Below are positions 36,961 through 48,633 of a stretch of 64,000 nt of DNA, piece after piece; position 1 is the stretch's first letter, and each line of letters begins with the position of its first letter. Position numbers and translations under genes: made by a program. The notes under the pieces were generated by a model, which worked only from the letters and a program-made list of their open reading frames with translations, ran no database searches and had not been told where the DNA came from. Source of the DNA: Albifimbria verrucaria (lineage: Eukaryota; Ascomycota; Sordariomycetes; Hypocreales; Stachybotryaceae); NCBI GenBank assembly GCA_020081605.1, contig JAHREC010000009.1, positions 1,798,001-1,862,000 on the forward strand, written 5' to 3'.

Positions 36961-38761
36961 TCACTCAATATGCCATCCTAACCCAGACAGCGAGGATTTT
37001 CTTTTCCGCTTCTGGAGCTGAGAAGACGCTGCTTTAACCTGAGGTGTCCTGATATCTTGTCCCATTTTAGCTGCTGTCGCCTCCCTATTTGTAACACCAG
37101 TGGTCACCAGGCTCAACTTCAGTTCTCGGCCATATTCCACTTCAGTAATCTTTTGGTTTGGTAATCTGCCTAGTAAAACAAAAAGCTTCGCCACTACATC
37201 ATGCCAAAGCACAACATCAGGATGTCCCATATGCATATCAGCCGCATCAATATTCGACATCGAAGTATTCCTCATAGCCTAATCGGTAATATATCTTCTT
37301 CCAGTCATTCTGTGATGCCATCATACTTTCAGCGAATACTGAATCCGGCTCCTGGAGGGTATTTTTAACGTCATTAAGTTTGGTTCGCCTTTTTGAGATA
37401 TCGTCGCGGTCAAGGCGCTCCTGGTCGCTGAGATGTTGAGACAGATCAACCCCTTCGAGGTAGCAGAATCGGGCGGCATGAGTGTCAACAACGTGAGGCA
37501 AAGAACCTTTCAATGTCTTGATAGAACTAGGCCATCCAATGTATGCCTTTACGGCAATTCTTAGCCCAAAATTCACCACGACTCTGTCGAACTGAGCGAA
37601 TGGATGGGGTGCCTTGGCTTGAAGTGTTTGTTTCTCTTTTTGCTCAAGGTTCCCTTTTCCGGATAACATCGTCCGGCGACTGTAACAGTGACCCGGCTTC
37701 CCAGAAGGGTGATCTGATTACTGGGGAGAGGCTCTTTTGGTGTGTGCCTGGGATCTTTGGTAAAAGCGGTTGTCACATGACGCGGCTGGTCATAAATAAT
37801 ATTCACTCGGCGGAAGCCTTTTCCTGCGAGCAGCCCATGGCGTTCTTCTCCGATCATCTTGCGCAATCTAATTGAGACTGTAGGAACTCCCATGAAGGTG
37901 AGCAGATCCAGTGCACCGCTCTGAAAACCAACAGCCATCTTGTAGTAGTCATTCTTATATGCCCATTTGAGGAAGTAGGCTTCAAGATCTCTCCTGACTT
38001 CCCTTCTAGTTTCATGGAATTTGGTCAGGGATAAAATCCGACACCGTAGAAGGGGCTGCTTTTAGGTTATCGTTGCCCTTCGGTGGTAGTTCTTCAATAA
38101 TCGACTTGAGTTCTTCAAAGGATGCTTTTGTATCAAGTTCAGGGCAGACACCCGACACACTCGAGGTTCCAGTATCCCTACCAATGACTAGGATTGTATT
38201 ATCTCCAGGTTTGATACCCCATCGTTCTTCCCAGATAGTTTTGAATTTTTCCTCAAGATGTTCTAACGAAGGATAGGTCAACTGAAGGATGGCCATTCCC
38301 GCGGAAACTTCAGGAAGAAGTCGTCCCTCGTTGGCAATGAAGATAGTCGCATCAGTTGCGCCATACTTTACCACTTTGCGCCTTTTGATTGGTTCGCCAT
38401 TATCATCCTGTCCATAGTATGTCTTTCCATTCAGGGAGCAGCCAGTGAAAGATTTTGGCGGATGGTCCTCGCTAGAACTTAATTCTTCAAAAGTCCATGG
38501 GGTGATGAAGACATTCTTCCCGTTCCTTTGAACAGAATGACTTAGATAGTCCTCGAGTTCTTCTGTTGTACTAAGTTTGCCGTCTCGAGGCGGGTCGGAA
38601 TTGTAGATGACCAATGAATACTGCCTTGATTGTAATTGCATTGCCGCTCGTAGGTGATACATATTGCCTTCGTGCGTGGCGGATATCGCATAAATAGGCT
38701 CACCAGTATCGAAAACATTTGGGACATAAAGAAAGATTGGCTTGCGTTTAATTTCGTTCAT
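36961..38761 (-). CDS. Protein O: unrecognised accessory protein, possible glycosyltransferase-like fold
   Basis: Starts MNEIKRKPIFLYVPNVF with the strand-turn ISATHEGNMYHLRAAMQLQ, resembling the first Rossmann element of GT-B-like enzymes. A later segment, LDLLTFMGVPTVSIRLRKM then GEERHGLLAGKGFRRVNIIYDQPRH, resembles the sugar-nucleotide half of such folds. This is pattern resemblance only; no family is named. Frame changes near 38025, 37690 and 37260 break the frame. At 38025 one missing A in an AAA run joins the parts. The end at 36961 gives a basic tail (KRKRKSS), possibly nuclear. It is convergent with N, with only 104 bp between stop codons. Confidence 0.6.
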
Positions 38762-40274
38762 CTTGAGTTCAAATGACCTGACTGTCGATCAGCCAAGTGC
38801 CTTTAACCTTAGAAGATGAGTTTCTAGAACAGCTCTGACATGAGACTTTGTCAACTGAAAGGATTGCGACTCCGATGTCTGAATATGCTTTCTATATCGT
38901 AGTGATTCGCCTTGGCCGTTTACTTCAGTTAAACAAATTTTACTCATTCGTGGGATATAGCCGTGCTAAATACCGCACTCGAGTTCCAGTGATGATAGGT
39001 AGTCCTGATAAGCTGTAGGCAATGAACGGTTCAATCATTCTCCAGAATTTGTGTCCGAGGTTGGTGCTGCCTAGTGAGTCAAGGTATGTCAGCTCCTCTG
39101 ATATGCGGCTGAGGATTTACTGGACGAACCCCTGCTATACATAGCTGAAGTGGCAGTCTGGACGGGGGTTTGGGAACAACCTGTATTTTGATACAATCAA
39201 CTTAGGCACGTACACCACGCTTCAGCTGAGGCGTGCTAGGTCCTGGGATCTCATCAGTCAAACCGAAGCCTCAATATTCGCCATTATGGCAATTAAACTT
39301 GGACAATGATAACTCAGATCGATTCGAGCAAAAATTGATATGACTCAATAATATGTGCTCCTCTTCAAAGTGTAAGTGGCTGCTGAAAATGCTACACAAT
39401 ATTACGTGAAGAGGCGACCAGGGCGTCACCCTGTCCGCAAGGCCAAATCAGCCTTGACTGAATAATTGATCTAGTAGGGTGAACGGCCCATATCACAGCA
39501 CGAAATGTTTTGGCCTTCCCATGTCATGTAATCTGATTGTCCCAATTGAACTCGCGCCCAAAAAGAGCTAGAGAAGTTGTAAAAGCATTCTGTTGGTGGT
39601 TGCGTTGCATCGAATGTCACTGGGCGCCCAGCTGTCTAACTCAGACGGCCACCTTCACATCAAACGCAGCCATATCTCAACTGTGTAAGAACATCACACA
39701 ATTACTTCATGCATTATTTGTTTCATGGAAGCTCAGGCTGCCATTCTATGCAGAGATGTTTAAATCCAACTTCCTCATCTTGGCCACTTTCATGCTGCTT
39801 TGTGCCGACAAGACCTGCTAACTACAGTCCAACTATCAGAAGCTGAGGCTGATACTTGTGTATCCTTATTGATTTGCAAGGGATTCTATGGACGATGCCC
39901 TCTGAGTAGTGGTAGGTTTTGAAGTTCATTGCCTTTCTGAAATATTCTCCTGTGTCTCGAGCATGCCAACCTCCCGCACTAGTCTTATACGATGTTGTTA
40001 TGTGTTTTCCTCATTGGGACAGCCCAGGCCTAGAACAACCTCATAAAGTACGAAGTAAAAAGAAGAACGCGGGAAAGAAATTTAAAGAGATTATATACAA
40101 ACAATTAATTTTGTGTAATTCCTTGTTGACCTCTTCTAATTGACACTAAATATTATTTCGGAGCAGGAGGGGACACTCAGAGTGAGTGGCCCACTGCAAA
40201 AATGTAGTTTTCCGACCAAAAACCAGCCCCATCTACAACTTCAAAACACCAACCAGGACCAAAAAGAAGAGGTA
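38762..40274. other. Intergenic (1.5 kb)
   Basis: Upstream of protein O. AT-rich with only short open frames (39537-39821 plus). Nothing supportable. Confidence 0.4.
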
Positions 40275-40345
40275 GGTCACGGTGGGGATCGAACCCACAA
40301 TCTCCTGATTCGTAGTCAGACGCCTTGCCATTGGGCCACGCGACC
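40275..40345 (-). tRNA. tRNA-Arg(ACG), intronless
   Basis: A 71-nt cloverleaf on the minus strand. Acceptor GGTCGCG pairs with CGTGACC; anticodon loop CTACGAA with anticodon ACG; T-arm contains GGGTTCGATCCCC. A T-rich Pol III terminator follows on the minus strand. It differs from the next two copies at only two positions, which form one compensatory base pair at the end of the acceptor stem. Confidence 0.93.
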
Positions 40346-40867
40346 TCTTTCATATCGGAGGGCGCTTCCCATCTGTATGATGAGTCCTGGTGCTCCCATC
40401 ACGGTCGACCTCGACAGGTCTTGTGACTCCCTGCCAACGCGGGAGAGCCGGAGAAACTTCAAATAAGACAGGCACGCTTGTTTCCATCCATTATGCTCCT
40501 GGGTTCAACCAGATGCTATACCATCCAGCCACTCGAGGTCGCCACTGCTACCGGTATGAATCCTGAGGTCAATCTAGAAAGACAATGACAAGCAATGGGG
40601 CAAGAGATAGGTGAGCTTTGGGCCTCTATTATCCGGGGACACAGGTAACAAGGTAATAGCTACCAGATTCGACTTAAGTTTACTTTTCTTAGTTGATCAG
40701 TGCAAGAGCATCTCTGTAAGGTTTCTGTTCTAGGTGTGGCCTAATATCCCATGTAAGAGATGGGAAATGGTGATTCAAGTCTGCTGCCTGGCAGCCTGGA
40801 CTTGAGGGCATGAAAAATATAGTATTCGAATGGTAAACTAAACTAACCCAACACAGCAGAACAGCAC
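40346..40867. other. Intergenic
   Basis: No gene seen; 3' flank of protein P. Confidence 0.4.
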
Positions 40868-43267
40868 CTATGCCTCAAACTTATCGCAGAAGTTATCATT
40901 CGTAAACGCATCATATAAGCCTACATGGCAACGGTTGAAGTCGTTATTAGCAGGGCCATGCGGCAGAGAAACATCAAAACGAATCTTGTTGTTCCCTTCC
41001 CCATCTCTGTAGCATTGCTTGTTGGCGCTAGCGATGGTTCCAATTGGACAGTCTATAATGAGACAATGTTAGCCGTCAACTCCATCACAGAGGTTCTGGC
41101 GTATACTCACGTCCCAAGTCATGGATGTAGCTACAGTAGCCTATAGCATCGATGCCCTCGGTGATGATTTCAATTCCATATCGAGCCTGTCCATGTTCAT
41201 CATGGCTGGGAATGTTCTTGGAGCTGACTCTGCAGGGTTGCCACTTTGGTATCTCCTGCAGACTGGTGCAATATTCCTGGGAGTCCTTCGCGGTGAGCCA
41301 CTTGGGCAATCGATCAGCTCCTCGGAACTCTGAGCCACATCCAATCATACGGTTGTCCCATTTCTGGTACCAGTTCGGCTTTTTATTCACATTCGTCAGT
41401 CCCATATCACAACATTTGATGGCATGATGATGCATGGAAGAGAGGAGGCATTTCTCGCTCAAGGGAGGAACTTACCGCGACTTTGACAGCAAAAGGAAGA
41501 CCGAAGTAACACCTAGGATATCCCTGGGTTGTTTTCGTCTTGTCGACCTCATCGTTGTTGCACTCGACAGTGCTGCGGATGAGAGTATGGATATCCAGCC
41601 TGTATTCCCCCATCTTATCTAGGTACTCGTTTTCGAGAGGGCTTATGTTTTTAGTTGAGGGATCTCGGCGCATGATAACGAAGCAGCGCTGCGGTCTTGT
41701 TAGATACATATCTACATTTTCCAGCACTTGAGTGACTTACGCCGTTTTCCTCCAATGTTCCAAGAGCACCACAGCCAGTGGCTCCCTCCTTTGGCTCAGG
41801 TTCCTTCAAAAATTGTCAGCTTCGGTCCTTATTTAGCCTAAGGTTTCCTTGAGCACGCTTACCCTCTCTTCAACGTAGACCTGAAGACTTCCCAGAAGAT
41901 TCGTGATTAACCCATGTCTCTAATAAAATGGTTAGCCACAAGGATTCTATAATCAGCATATCATAGGATGTCACAAACAATGGAATCAAAACTCTTCTCC
42001 ATGCTTTTGACAACGTCTGGTACGTTCAGGAAGTTTCCATCCTTGAAGCTGTGGGGTACTGTCAATACTGCAGAGAGTTTTTGAGTGAACGAATAGCTCA
42101 CATCTCAAACACAGGCAGATCCGTCTCTGTGGTAATGCCCTGGATGCCAATACCAGCCATACGGTTAAGAGTTTCTTTTAAAATGACCTTGTCGTTCTCA
42201 GGGTCTCCGCTCTCTCCAAAAATTGCGGCCAGTGTCTGATGCAATCTTGTCTCGGCTTCCGAGAATAACTTCAGCAAGTACTCTTCCATTGCGTCTGCAA
42301 TTCCCTCATAGTCTGGGGTTTTTGGCTCTGGGAGGTTGTCGGCGGCGTGCTGTTTCACTCTTAGCAAAGAAATCAGAAGCTTCAGAGTCATGACCTACGC
42401 CGAAGGCAGCCCTGCGAGGCCCATGAAGGTCACTGTTCCTTCTGCTAGCTTCTTGGCGCTTGATGCGCCAGGAACAAAGTCAAGCAAGGATGAAATGATC
42501 GAGGTTCCTTGTATGCAGTTTGAGTTCAATGTTCCAGTGATAATGAGCATTGGACTTACCGAAAGCAAGACCCTTCAGAATGTCTTCGGCGGGGTCCTTG
42601 GGTGGCTCGGGAAGTTTGAAGTCTTCAACAAGTTTGCTGATACTGAGATGACCTTTAAGGGTTCCAGACACCATCTCGCGATGGTATTGCTTATAGGCTT
42701 GGTTGACACGAGATGACATCCATCGAACAAAAAGTCTATGGACCCGAATCATTAGGTATGGCAAGTGAGGTAGCTGGGGTCAAGTAGCCCCGGATGGATG
42801 AGAGACCTACAATCATAATTGTTGCAATCATCTGCCACCTCGGGCACACCACAGGTGTTTGTGTCTACCGTCGAGCAGTCGACCGATGGGGTCTTGTTAT
42901 CATTCACGGACCGGGCAAGCCCATCTAGCCATCGCGCTACACACTGTTAGTCTGATTCAAAGGGGAGAAGAAGTGGAAGCGGTGTATCATTCTTACAAGA
43001 CCCATTAGCCCTCAGATACTCCTCCAGCAACAGTTTTCCACCGCTAACCTCCCAGGAGGCAGGGTCCCTGAGCTCCAAGCTACATTCCTGGGGTGTGTTT
43101 TTGACGTTGATATCAATGAGGCCATCTCCAAGATTGGCATTCGAGTTCGCGTTCACTGGGTCAATAGAGCCAGTGTCTTCAGCCATTGTATTTGTCTGGG
43201 CAATTGGGGTGGCTCTGGCTGTCAAAGCCATTACCAGCCCTGCGAATAGGCCAGAGGGCCGAACCAT
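40868..43267 (-). CDS. Protein P: secreted Cys-rich accessory protein
   Basis: The N-terminus MVRPSGLFAGLVMALTARA is a clear signal peptide. The gene has about nine introns; among the clear ones are those after 43004, near 42550, 42390, 42100 and 41100. Segments read SVDCSTVDTNTCGVPEV, then RWMSSRVNQAYKQYHREMV, VKQHAADNLPEPKTPDYEG, LDIHTLIRSTVECNND and RCYFGLPFAVKV. The last exon (40868-~41050) ends CHVGLYDAFTNDNFCDKFEA at a TAG. Even spacing of Cys residues suggests disulfide bonds. No enzyme motif, LysM or hydrophobic tail is seen. I do not recognise the family. Exon joins between 41400 and 41950 are uncertain. Confidence 0.65.
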
Positions 43268-44941
43268 ATTGACGAACTTGGATGCCGATTTATGGAGCGG
43301 AAAGAATAAGGAAAATAATGATAAGAAACGGCAACGAGTGACTGGAAAGAACGACTAGTAGTAAGTAAGCCACTTGAAACCAAGGAAAAAGGAAATAAAA
43401 GACTGAAAAATGAACGGAAATGAAAGAATGAATGAACGATGGAGACGAATAGCTGGCAGCAAAAAGACACTTCCCCAACCTGTATATATCATGTTCTACG
43501 ATACCAAAGGCTGGACTGTACGCCAATTGACTGTGCCTCATGCCCAGTAATTCCATGCTTCTACCATGTTTCAGCCCGCATCCTTTAGCAGCCGCCTGCC
43601 TGAAGTGGGCCTCGAAGTCCATCAGCCCTACGCAAATAATAGTAATCCGTATAGCTACCTATCAAGACGCTAGATTCAACCCCAGGTTTACCCTTAATCT
43701 CTCGTATTGTTAAAGTAGTTCGGGGATGCCACGAACCATCCTTGCTTAGCTTCCCAGGAGTGGGCAAGCGTTTGCGGCACAGCATATGTAAGTAACACAA
43801 TGATTTACGAAAGATTATGGTCTGAAGTTCAATAACAACTTTTAAATTGGGATCTCTTCAATGAGTCCATAACGATTTTAAGCCAAAGTTTTCACGTGCT
43901 AAAATAACATATCTCAACAAGGCGGGAAATAATTGTCGGCTCTCTCGTGCCAGAGCTATGAAGAAAAATAGTGTAACTAGTCAAAAGGGGCATTCCTTGT
44001 AGGTTATGGCTTGGCAACATCTTATTAAGGGAACCCCTTTCACTTGCGTTCAGCCTTGTGGCACCCTAATGATATTTTGGGACTTTCGACAACCCCTGTC
44101 ATGTCAATGCACGAATGGCAACTGCTCAATGAACAGCAGACGAATCAAGTCCCTCTATTAGTTATGGCCCGTGACACGAATGTTACACATGTTTTCTAGC
44201 TCTTAAGTCGGTCCGTCCGTATGGGAAGATATGAGAAATGGTTAAATGATGAAGCCCTTTCAGTCGGTCAGGGCGATACGGCCACAACTCCAGTTACACA
44301 TGTATGCCCCAAAAGATAAACAACTATCTACTTACCTGCCACAATTGGCCTAACCGAACTTCCATAAGGGCAGTGTTTACGATGTGGACGTTATTGTATC
44401 ACGTATGCATGATATGCAACTAACTTGTTATGTAGATTACAACATCACACCTCCTGCAGACTTGGAGTTAATCAAGACTGGCAACCATTCTCGACAACCA
44501 AAACATGTCAATTTCCAGATATCTGGTGAGTAAAACACTAGTCTGTCTACCTCAAACCCAGCCATACTAAGAGCTCAAGGCAGGCAAACTCCAGGCAGGT
44601 TCAAGTAATGCAAATCCTGGGTAACCAGTTAACATCTCTACACCACCCAAGTACAATAGAAAAGATGCACAAATTGTATCTAACATACGGACTTATTTAT
44701 AGCCTAAACTATAGCTTCACTCTTACGATATCTTTACGTTTAATAGGTTCGATTAGAGTACGCTGGAGAACTCGAACTTGCTAAATAGCACCAAATCCAG
44801 TGACATGGATGGTGTCTCACTACCCGAGCACCGACAGAGTGGGTCTCACAATGACAGCAGGGCCACCAAAAAAAAAAAAAAATAACTGACCAAGTCCATT
44901 GATCTATCTTGTTGCAACCTGGAAGGAAAGGCAAAAGAATA
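43268..44941. other. Intergenic (1.7 kb)
   Basis: AT-rich; promoter of protein P on the left. A poly-A run of 15 lies at 44868-44882, which shows that at least one long homopolymer was retained. No supportable gene. Confidence 0.4.
44868..44882. repeat. Poly-A tract of 15
   Basis: A pure run of A, 59 bp from the 3' end of the adjacent tRNA. Confidence 0.9.
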
Positions 44942-45012
44942 GGTCACAGTGGGGATCGAACCCACAATCTCCTGATTCGTAGTCAGACGCCTTGCCATTG
45001 GGCCATGCGACC
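44942..45012 (-). tRNA. tRNA-Arg(ACG), intronless
   Basis: A 71-nt cloverleaf with acceptor GGTCGCA/TGTGACC, anticodon ACG in loop CTACGAA, and T-loop TTCGATC. A TTTT terminator follows on the minus strand. It is identical in all 71 bases to the copy at 47424-47494. Confidence 0.93.
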
Positions 45013-45520
45013 AAGATATCTGATCATTTGATCTGATGCTGCTTGTTGGAAGCCAGTGTGCAAGCCTAAACTATATACTGAAAACGTAAAACTGGAGGCA
45101 CGACGCCATTTATGTCTTCAGCAACTAAAACATCCCAAGGGTGAGACACTTAAGAGGGTTGTCTTATATTCAACAGGTCTCAACAGGTATCTGGTCAAAC
45201 TTACACCGTTTACCACGAAATGAAAAGCCTAGTTCTTTGGAATCAATATCTGAAGGTTCTGTAAGCGAGCCATGGAAAGATCCCTCGTGCGAGCAGTCGA
45301 GATGACAAACTCTGGATAGCATCGACCTTGGCCAGTGGCCTGAGCCCATTCGAGATGTTTACAGCGTAGAGCGGACGAGTCATTCCCATATAATAAAGCT
45401 TATTGAGGCCATCATATGGTAAGGCGATGTTTTTCTCCTCCAATGAAATAGCTAAGCTCTGTTATTAATGTTCTCTCTTTATTACTAAACTTGTTATATA
45501 ACATTCAGAAGAAGGACCTC
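45013..45520. other. Intergenic
   Basis: No gene seen; 3' flank of the hydrolase. Confidence 0.4.
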
Positions 45521-46333
45521 TTAGCTACTCGCTGCCTTTTCAATAGCCTCGATTACCTTGGGTAGAGCTGCCTCATTCATATACACACTATGACCTGATT
45601 GTACCTTAAAAACCGTAACATTATCCCCAAGTGCTTTGGCCATGCTTAATTGTGCGTCTATAGGCATGGCATGGTCAATTTCACAAGCCACGTATGTCCT
45701 TGGCACTGATACATCCGCAGCTACAAATGAAGCCGGCGTTTCGAGGCTTGCGGCACTCTGGTAGACGCATCCGGCCACCAGACTGTCTGCTGTTGCTGGA
45801 TCTGCGTCGTTAAAGAGTGCATCACCGGCACTGGCTTTGAGCGATACAACGTCACCCTAGATTTTCCGTTGAGCATAAAGTGCTATACATTTGCCGGAGA
45901 AGAACATACCTGCTTATCCATCCAGTCTGCATATGACCCCGAGAGCCGCTATAAGCGAGAGACCTTTGAAGGGTAGCGCCACGGCTGCCAGATAGACGAT
46001 GTGTTTGATGCCACCAGCCAGACCCTTTTCCTTTCTCTCATGGACCTGGTAGCCTTCAGCAGCTGCAGATGTGGGGATGCCACCGTAGCTGTGGCAGACT
46101 AACACAATCTCTTTTCCAGCTGCCAGCGATGGCTCAATCGCCTTATGAATAACGGCGACATCATCCAAGTAGGCTTTACCTTGAATCTCGGCGATTTCCC
46201 GCCCGGCAGTAGCGTTCTCGGGCCTGAGCACCTCAAAGCCTCTGTCAAGTAGACTTTGTCCCAACAGTTGGTATTGCTGCTGGCGTTGCCAAGCGCCATG
46301 AATAATGACCACAACAGGTTTGTCCGAGGGCAT
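45521..46333 (-). CDS. Alpha/beta hydrolase
   Basis: Two exons: 45910-46333 and 45521-45856, with a 53-bp intron. Start MPSDKPVVVIIHGAWQRQQQY carries the HGAW oxyanion segment. The nucleophile elbow is CHSYGG, and the C-terminus has the catalytic His in VQSGHSVYMNE. An Asp in CEIDHAMP or DADPATAD is a candidate third residue. Length ~250 residues fits the small salicylate-esterase/Abhydrolase_6 type common in fungi. The substrate is unknown. A frame change near 45940 lies in a GGGG run: one G too many or two too few. The gene lies between two tRNA-Arg genes. Confidence 0.85.
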
Positions 46334-47423
46334 GGTAAGTTTCGTGTAAGAATATATAAATAAATATTATAGAATGCCAATTATGGAAACTCTGAGAAGT
46401 TTCAGGGACATTCCCAATTTTATAATTGGCTTGTTTTGGCCAAAGTTTACAACTGTACACTATAATGCGTGTTGATAATCAAGATGCCGCTCTGGATGCC
46501 GCAAGAAGGCCGCATCCTGTGCCGCTTACGACGCCGTGCAAACTTTGGAACAAAGAACGCAAGCCATAGCATCTAACCCCGTCCCTACGGAGTTAACGGA
46601 ATTTGATCAGCGGCTCCGGTTAGTGCGCCGGGAAGCAGGATGGGGACTGACTAGCATCGAAATTTCGGAGCCAAAGGGTTCACGTTTTCACGTATCCGGG
46701 CCCCTCAAGCTCTGGTGATCTTGAGTCTACGACCTGATATGGACCGCGTTGTCTTCCTTAGTCATATAGATAAAGTGGCATCAGTTGAAATAACTGGAAA
46801 TTAGCAAGAGAGTGTCGAAATCCTTCCCTCTTTAAGTCTATGGTTAATTCTTAAGGATACATAAATAGTTAGGACATAGTAGCCCGGTAGAAACCCCATA
46901 AGGGCACAGGATAGGCAACTCTTGAAGACATTAAAGCTTGTATGAACGTAAGAGTAGGAACCTGTGGAACTGAAGCTATTTGGGAAGACGAATTATGGAA
47001 AACACGCCATTCAAGACTGGACATACTGACCGAGTACAGAAAATGGAAACGAAGTAGTTGATATTATACTCTGGGTGTAGTTAAGGCTGATAATACATCC
47101 AGTGTAGACTCGTCGGTGATATAAAGAGTAGTTTGCCAATTAAGCAACCAACTCAGGAAAGTCACATGTCCGAGGCTTGGAATACTCTGAGAGTCTAGAA
47201 GAGCTAACACGACCTTCACTATCGATTTGGGTATTTCTTATAGGGACTCTCAGTATGCTTAACTTGAACGATGCTATTTCGACCTCGAGAGAAGAGCAAG
47301 ACTCCCTGGACAAGAAGTCCGTTGAAACACAGGCCAGGGCTTAGCCTGTACTATCCATCATATGCCAAAAAGAAAGGGAGCAGAGAAAGATGGATGAATG
47401 CTGGAGAGCAAAAATGAAAGCGA
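46334..47423. other. Intergenic (1.1 kb)
   Basis: Hydrolase promoter side. The short plus-strand frame 46536-46718 has no domain. Nothing else is supportable. Confidence 0.4.
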
Positions 47424-47494
47424 GGTCACAGTGGGGATCGAACCCACAATCTCCTGATTCGTAGTCAGACGCCTTGCCATTGGGCCATGCGACC
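47424..47494 (-). tRNA. tRNA-Arg(ACG), intronless
   Basis: A 71-nt cloverleaf, identical to the copy at 44942-45012, with a TTTTT terminator on the minus strand. Confidence 0.93.
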
Positions 47495-47773
47495 AGAGTG
47501 TTTTGGCTTTGAGCCATTGGAACTTGGAGGATGAAAACCCAAAGTGGAATATATTGTTGATGCTCAGAATTTGCTCAACTATGTTATCCAATTGGTTCGC
47601 TTTGTGTAAATTGTGGGTCGGGCATATGCAAAGAGTAGTTCGACTTTCGGCCCGAGTCTTCCGACTCCAGTTCAGCCCATATTTGGTGCTGGCGAGCAAA
47701 TCAACAAGCATGGCCGCCTTCATCTAGCCACAAGACTCCGTCTGGTAGGCAACTGACGACACCAAAATCAGCT

Positions 47774-47871
47774 GGATTCGTGGCCCAATGGCAAGGCGTC
47801 TGACTACGATTCAGGAAATGTTCCTAGAGACAATCAATCAGGAGATTGTGGGTTCGATCCCCACCGAGTCC
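47774..47871 (+). tRNA. tRNA-Arg(ACG) with a 27-nt intron
   Basis: A plus-strand gene with a different acceptor (GGATTCG/CGAGTCC) but the same D-arm, anticodon stem and T-arm sequence as the others. After anticodon ACG and one A, 27 nt are inserted before ATCAGG. Removing them restores the loop CTACGAA. The insert contains a 5-bp hairpin (AGGAA-ATG-TTCCT). Intron position just 3' of the anticodon is the canonical one. A TTTTT terminator follows at once. Confidence 0.88.
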
Positions 47872-48633
47872 TTCTTTTTGTTGGTCTATTCATTCTGGGC
47901 TGGATATTCTGTGCTGATTCGTTTTATTTTTGGAATTTTGAGGTCTATACTTGTATTTGCTCCGGTCGAGGGACTTTCAGAGAGTGACTTCTTACCGGAG
48001 CAGGATCGCTATCCCAGCAGCAAGATGTTTCAACTTTTAGAACCTACGGGAATGGAAAGCTTGTGGTGGCCATTCAATCAGCTAGATTCGAGAAAAATTG
48101 TAGATATGCCTTGAGATTTATAGAAACGACTTGCAAGTTTATTGGGGTTATATCACGGTATGATTAGGGATGTGAGGAAGTCCATCGCAAACCAGTTCTG
48201 CATCCGTAGTAATAGTAGTGCGACTTATAAGTGGAAGTCAGACATCAATGAGTACCTGTCACTGCAGGTGAACAGAACCAAGCACTATCAAACCAAGTCT
48301 TAAAAACCACACAGCAGAATAGGCTACCAATAATATAGCTAGCACGATATAAAATAAAAGAAAGCCAAAAGATATGGCAATGACCTTTAAAGAAAAGCAA
48401 ATGCATGTTCTGGCAAGCTGCCGGGTAGGTAGAAAGAGAGGCCCCTGTTTAGGAAACACGCGCCACCACTTTAATTGATTTTTAGTGAAAACGCGTCTCC
48501 CTGGACTGGTGGGGATTCATGACGCGACTGTCACTTTTCAACACCAGCACCCATTGAACCACGCTGCACTCCTCCACCTCTTGACTTGACCGTTGCTGAG
48601 TTTCTCTGGTACCCGGACCAGGGCTGTTACGAC
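47872..48633. other. Intergenic, includes MSH2 promoter
   Basis: No gene is seen. ACGCG motifs (MluI-box-like, used by MBF in cell-cycle genes) occur near 48458 and 48491, a plausible but unproven control for MSH2. Confidence 0.4.

Noticed and set aside
26881..48000. Giant mobile element (Starship-like) carrying the accessory genes
   Set aside because: No tyrosine-recombinase captain, transposase, reverse transcriptase, long terminal repeat or target-site pair was seen in the window.
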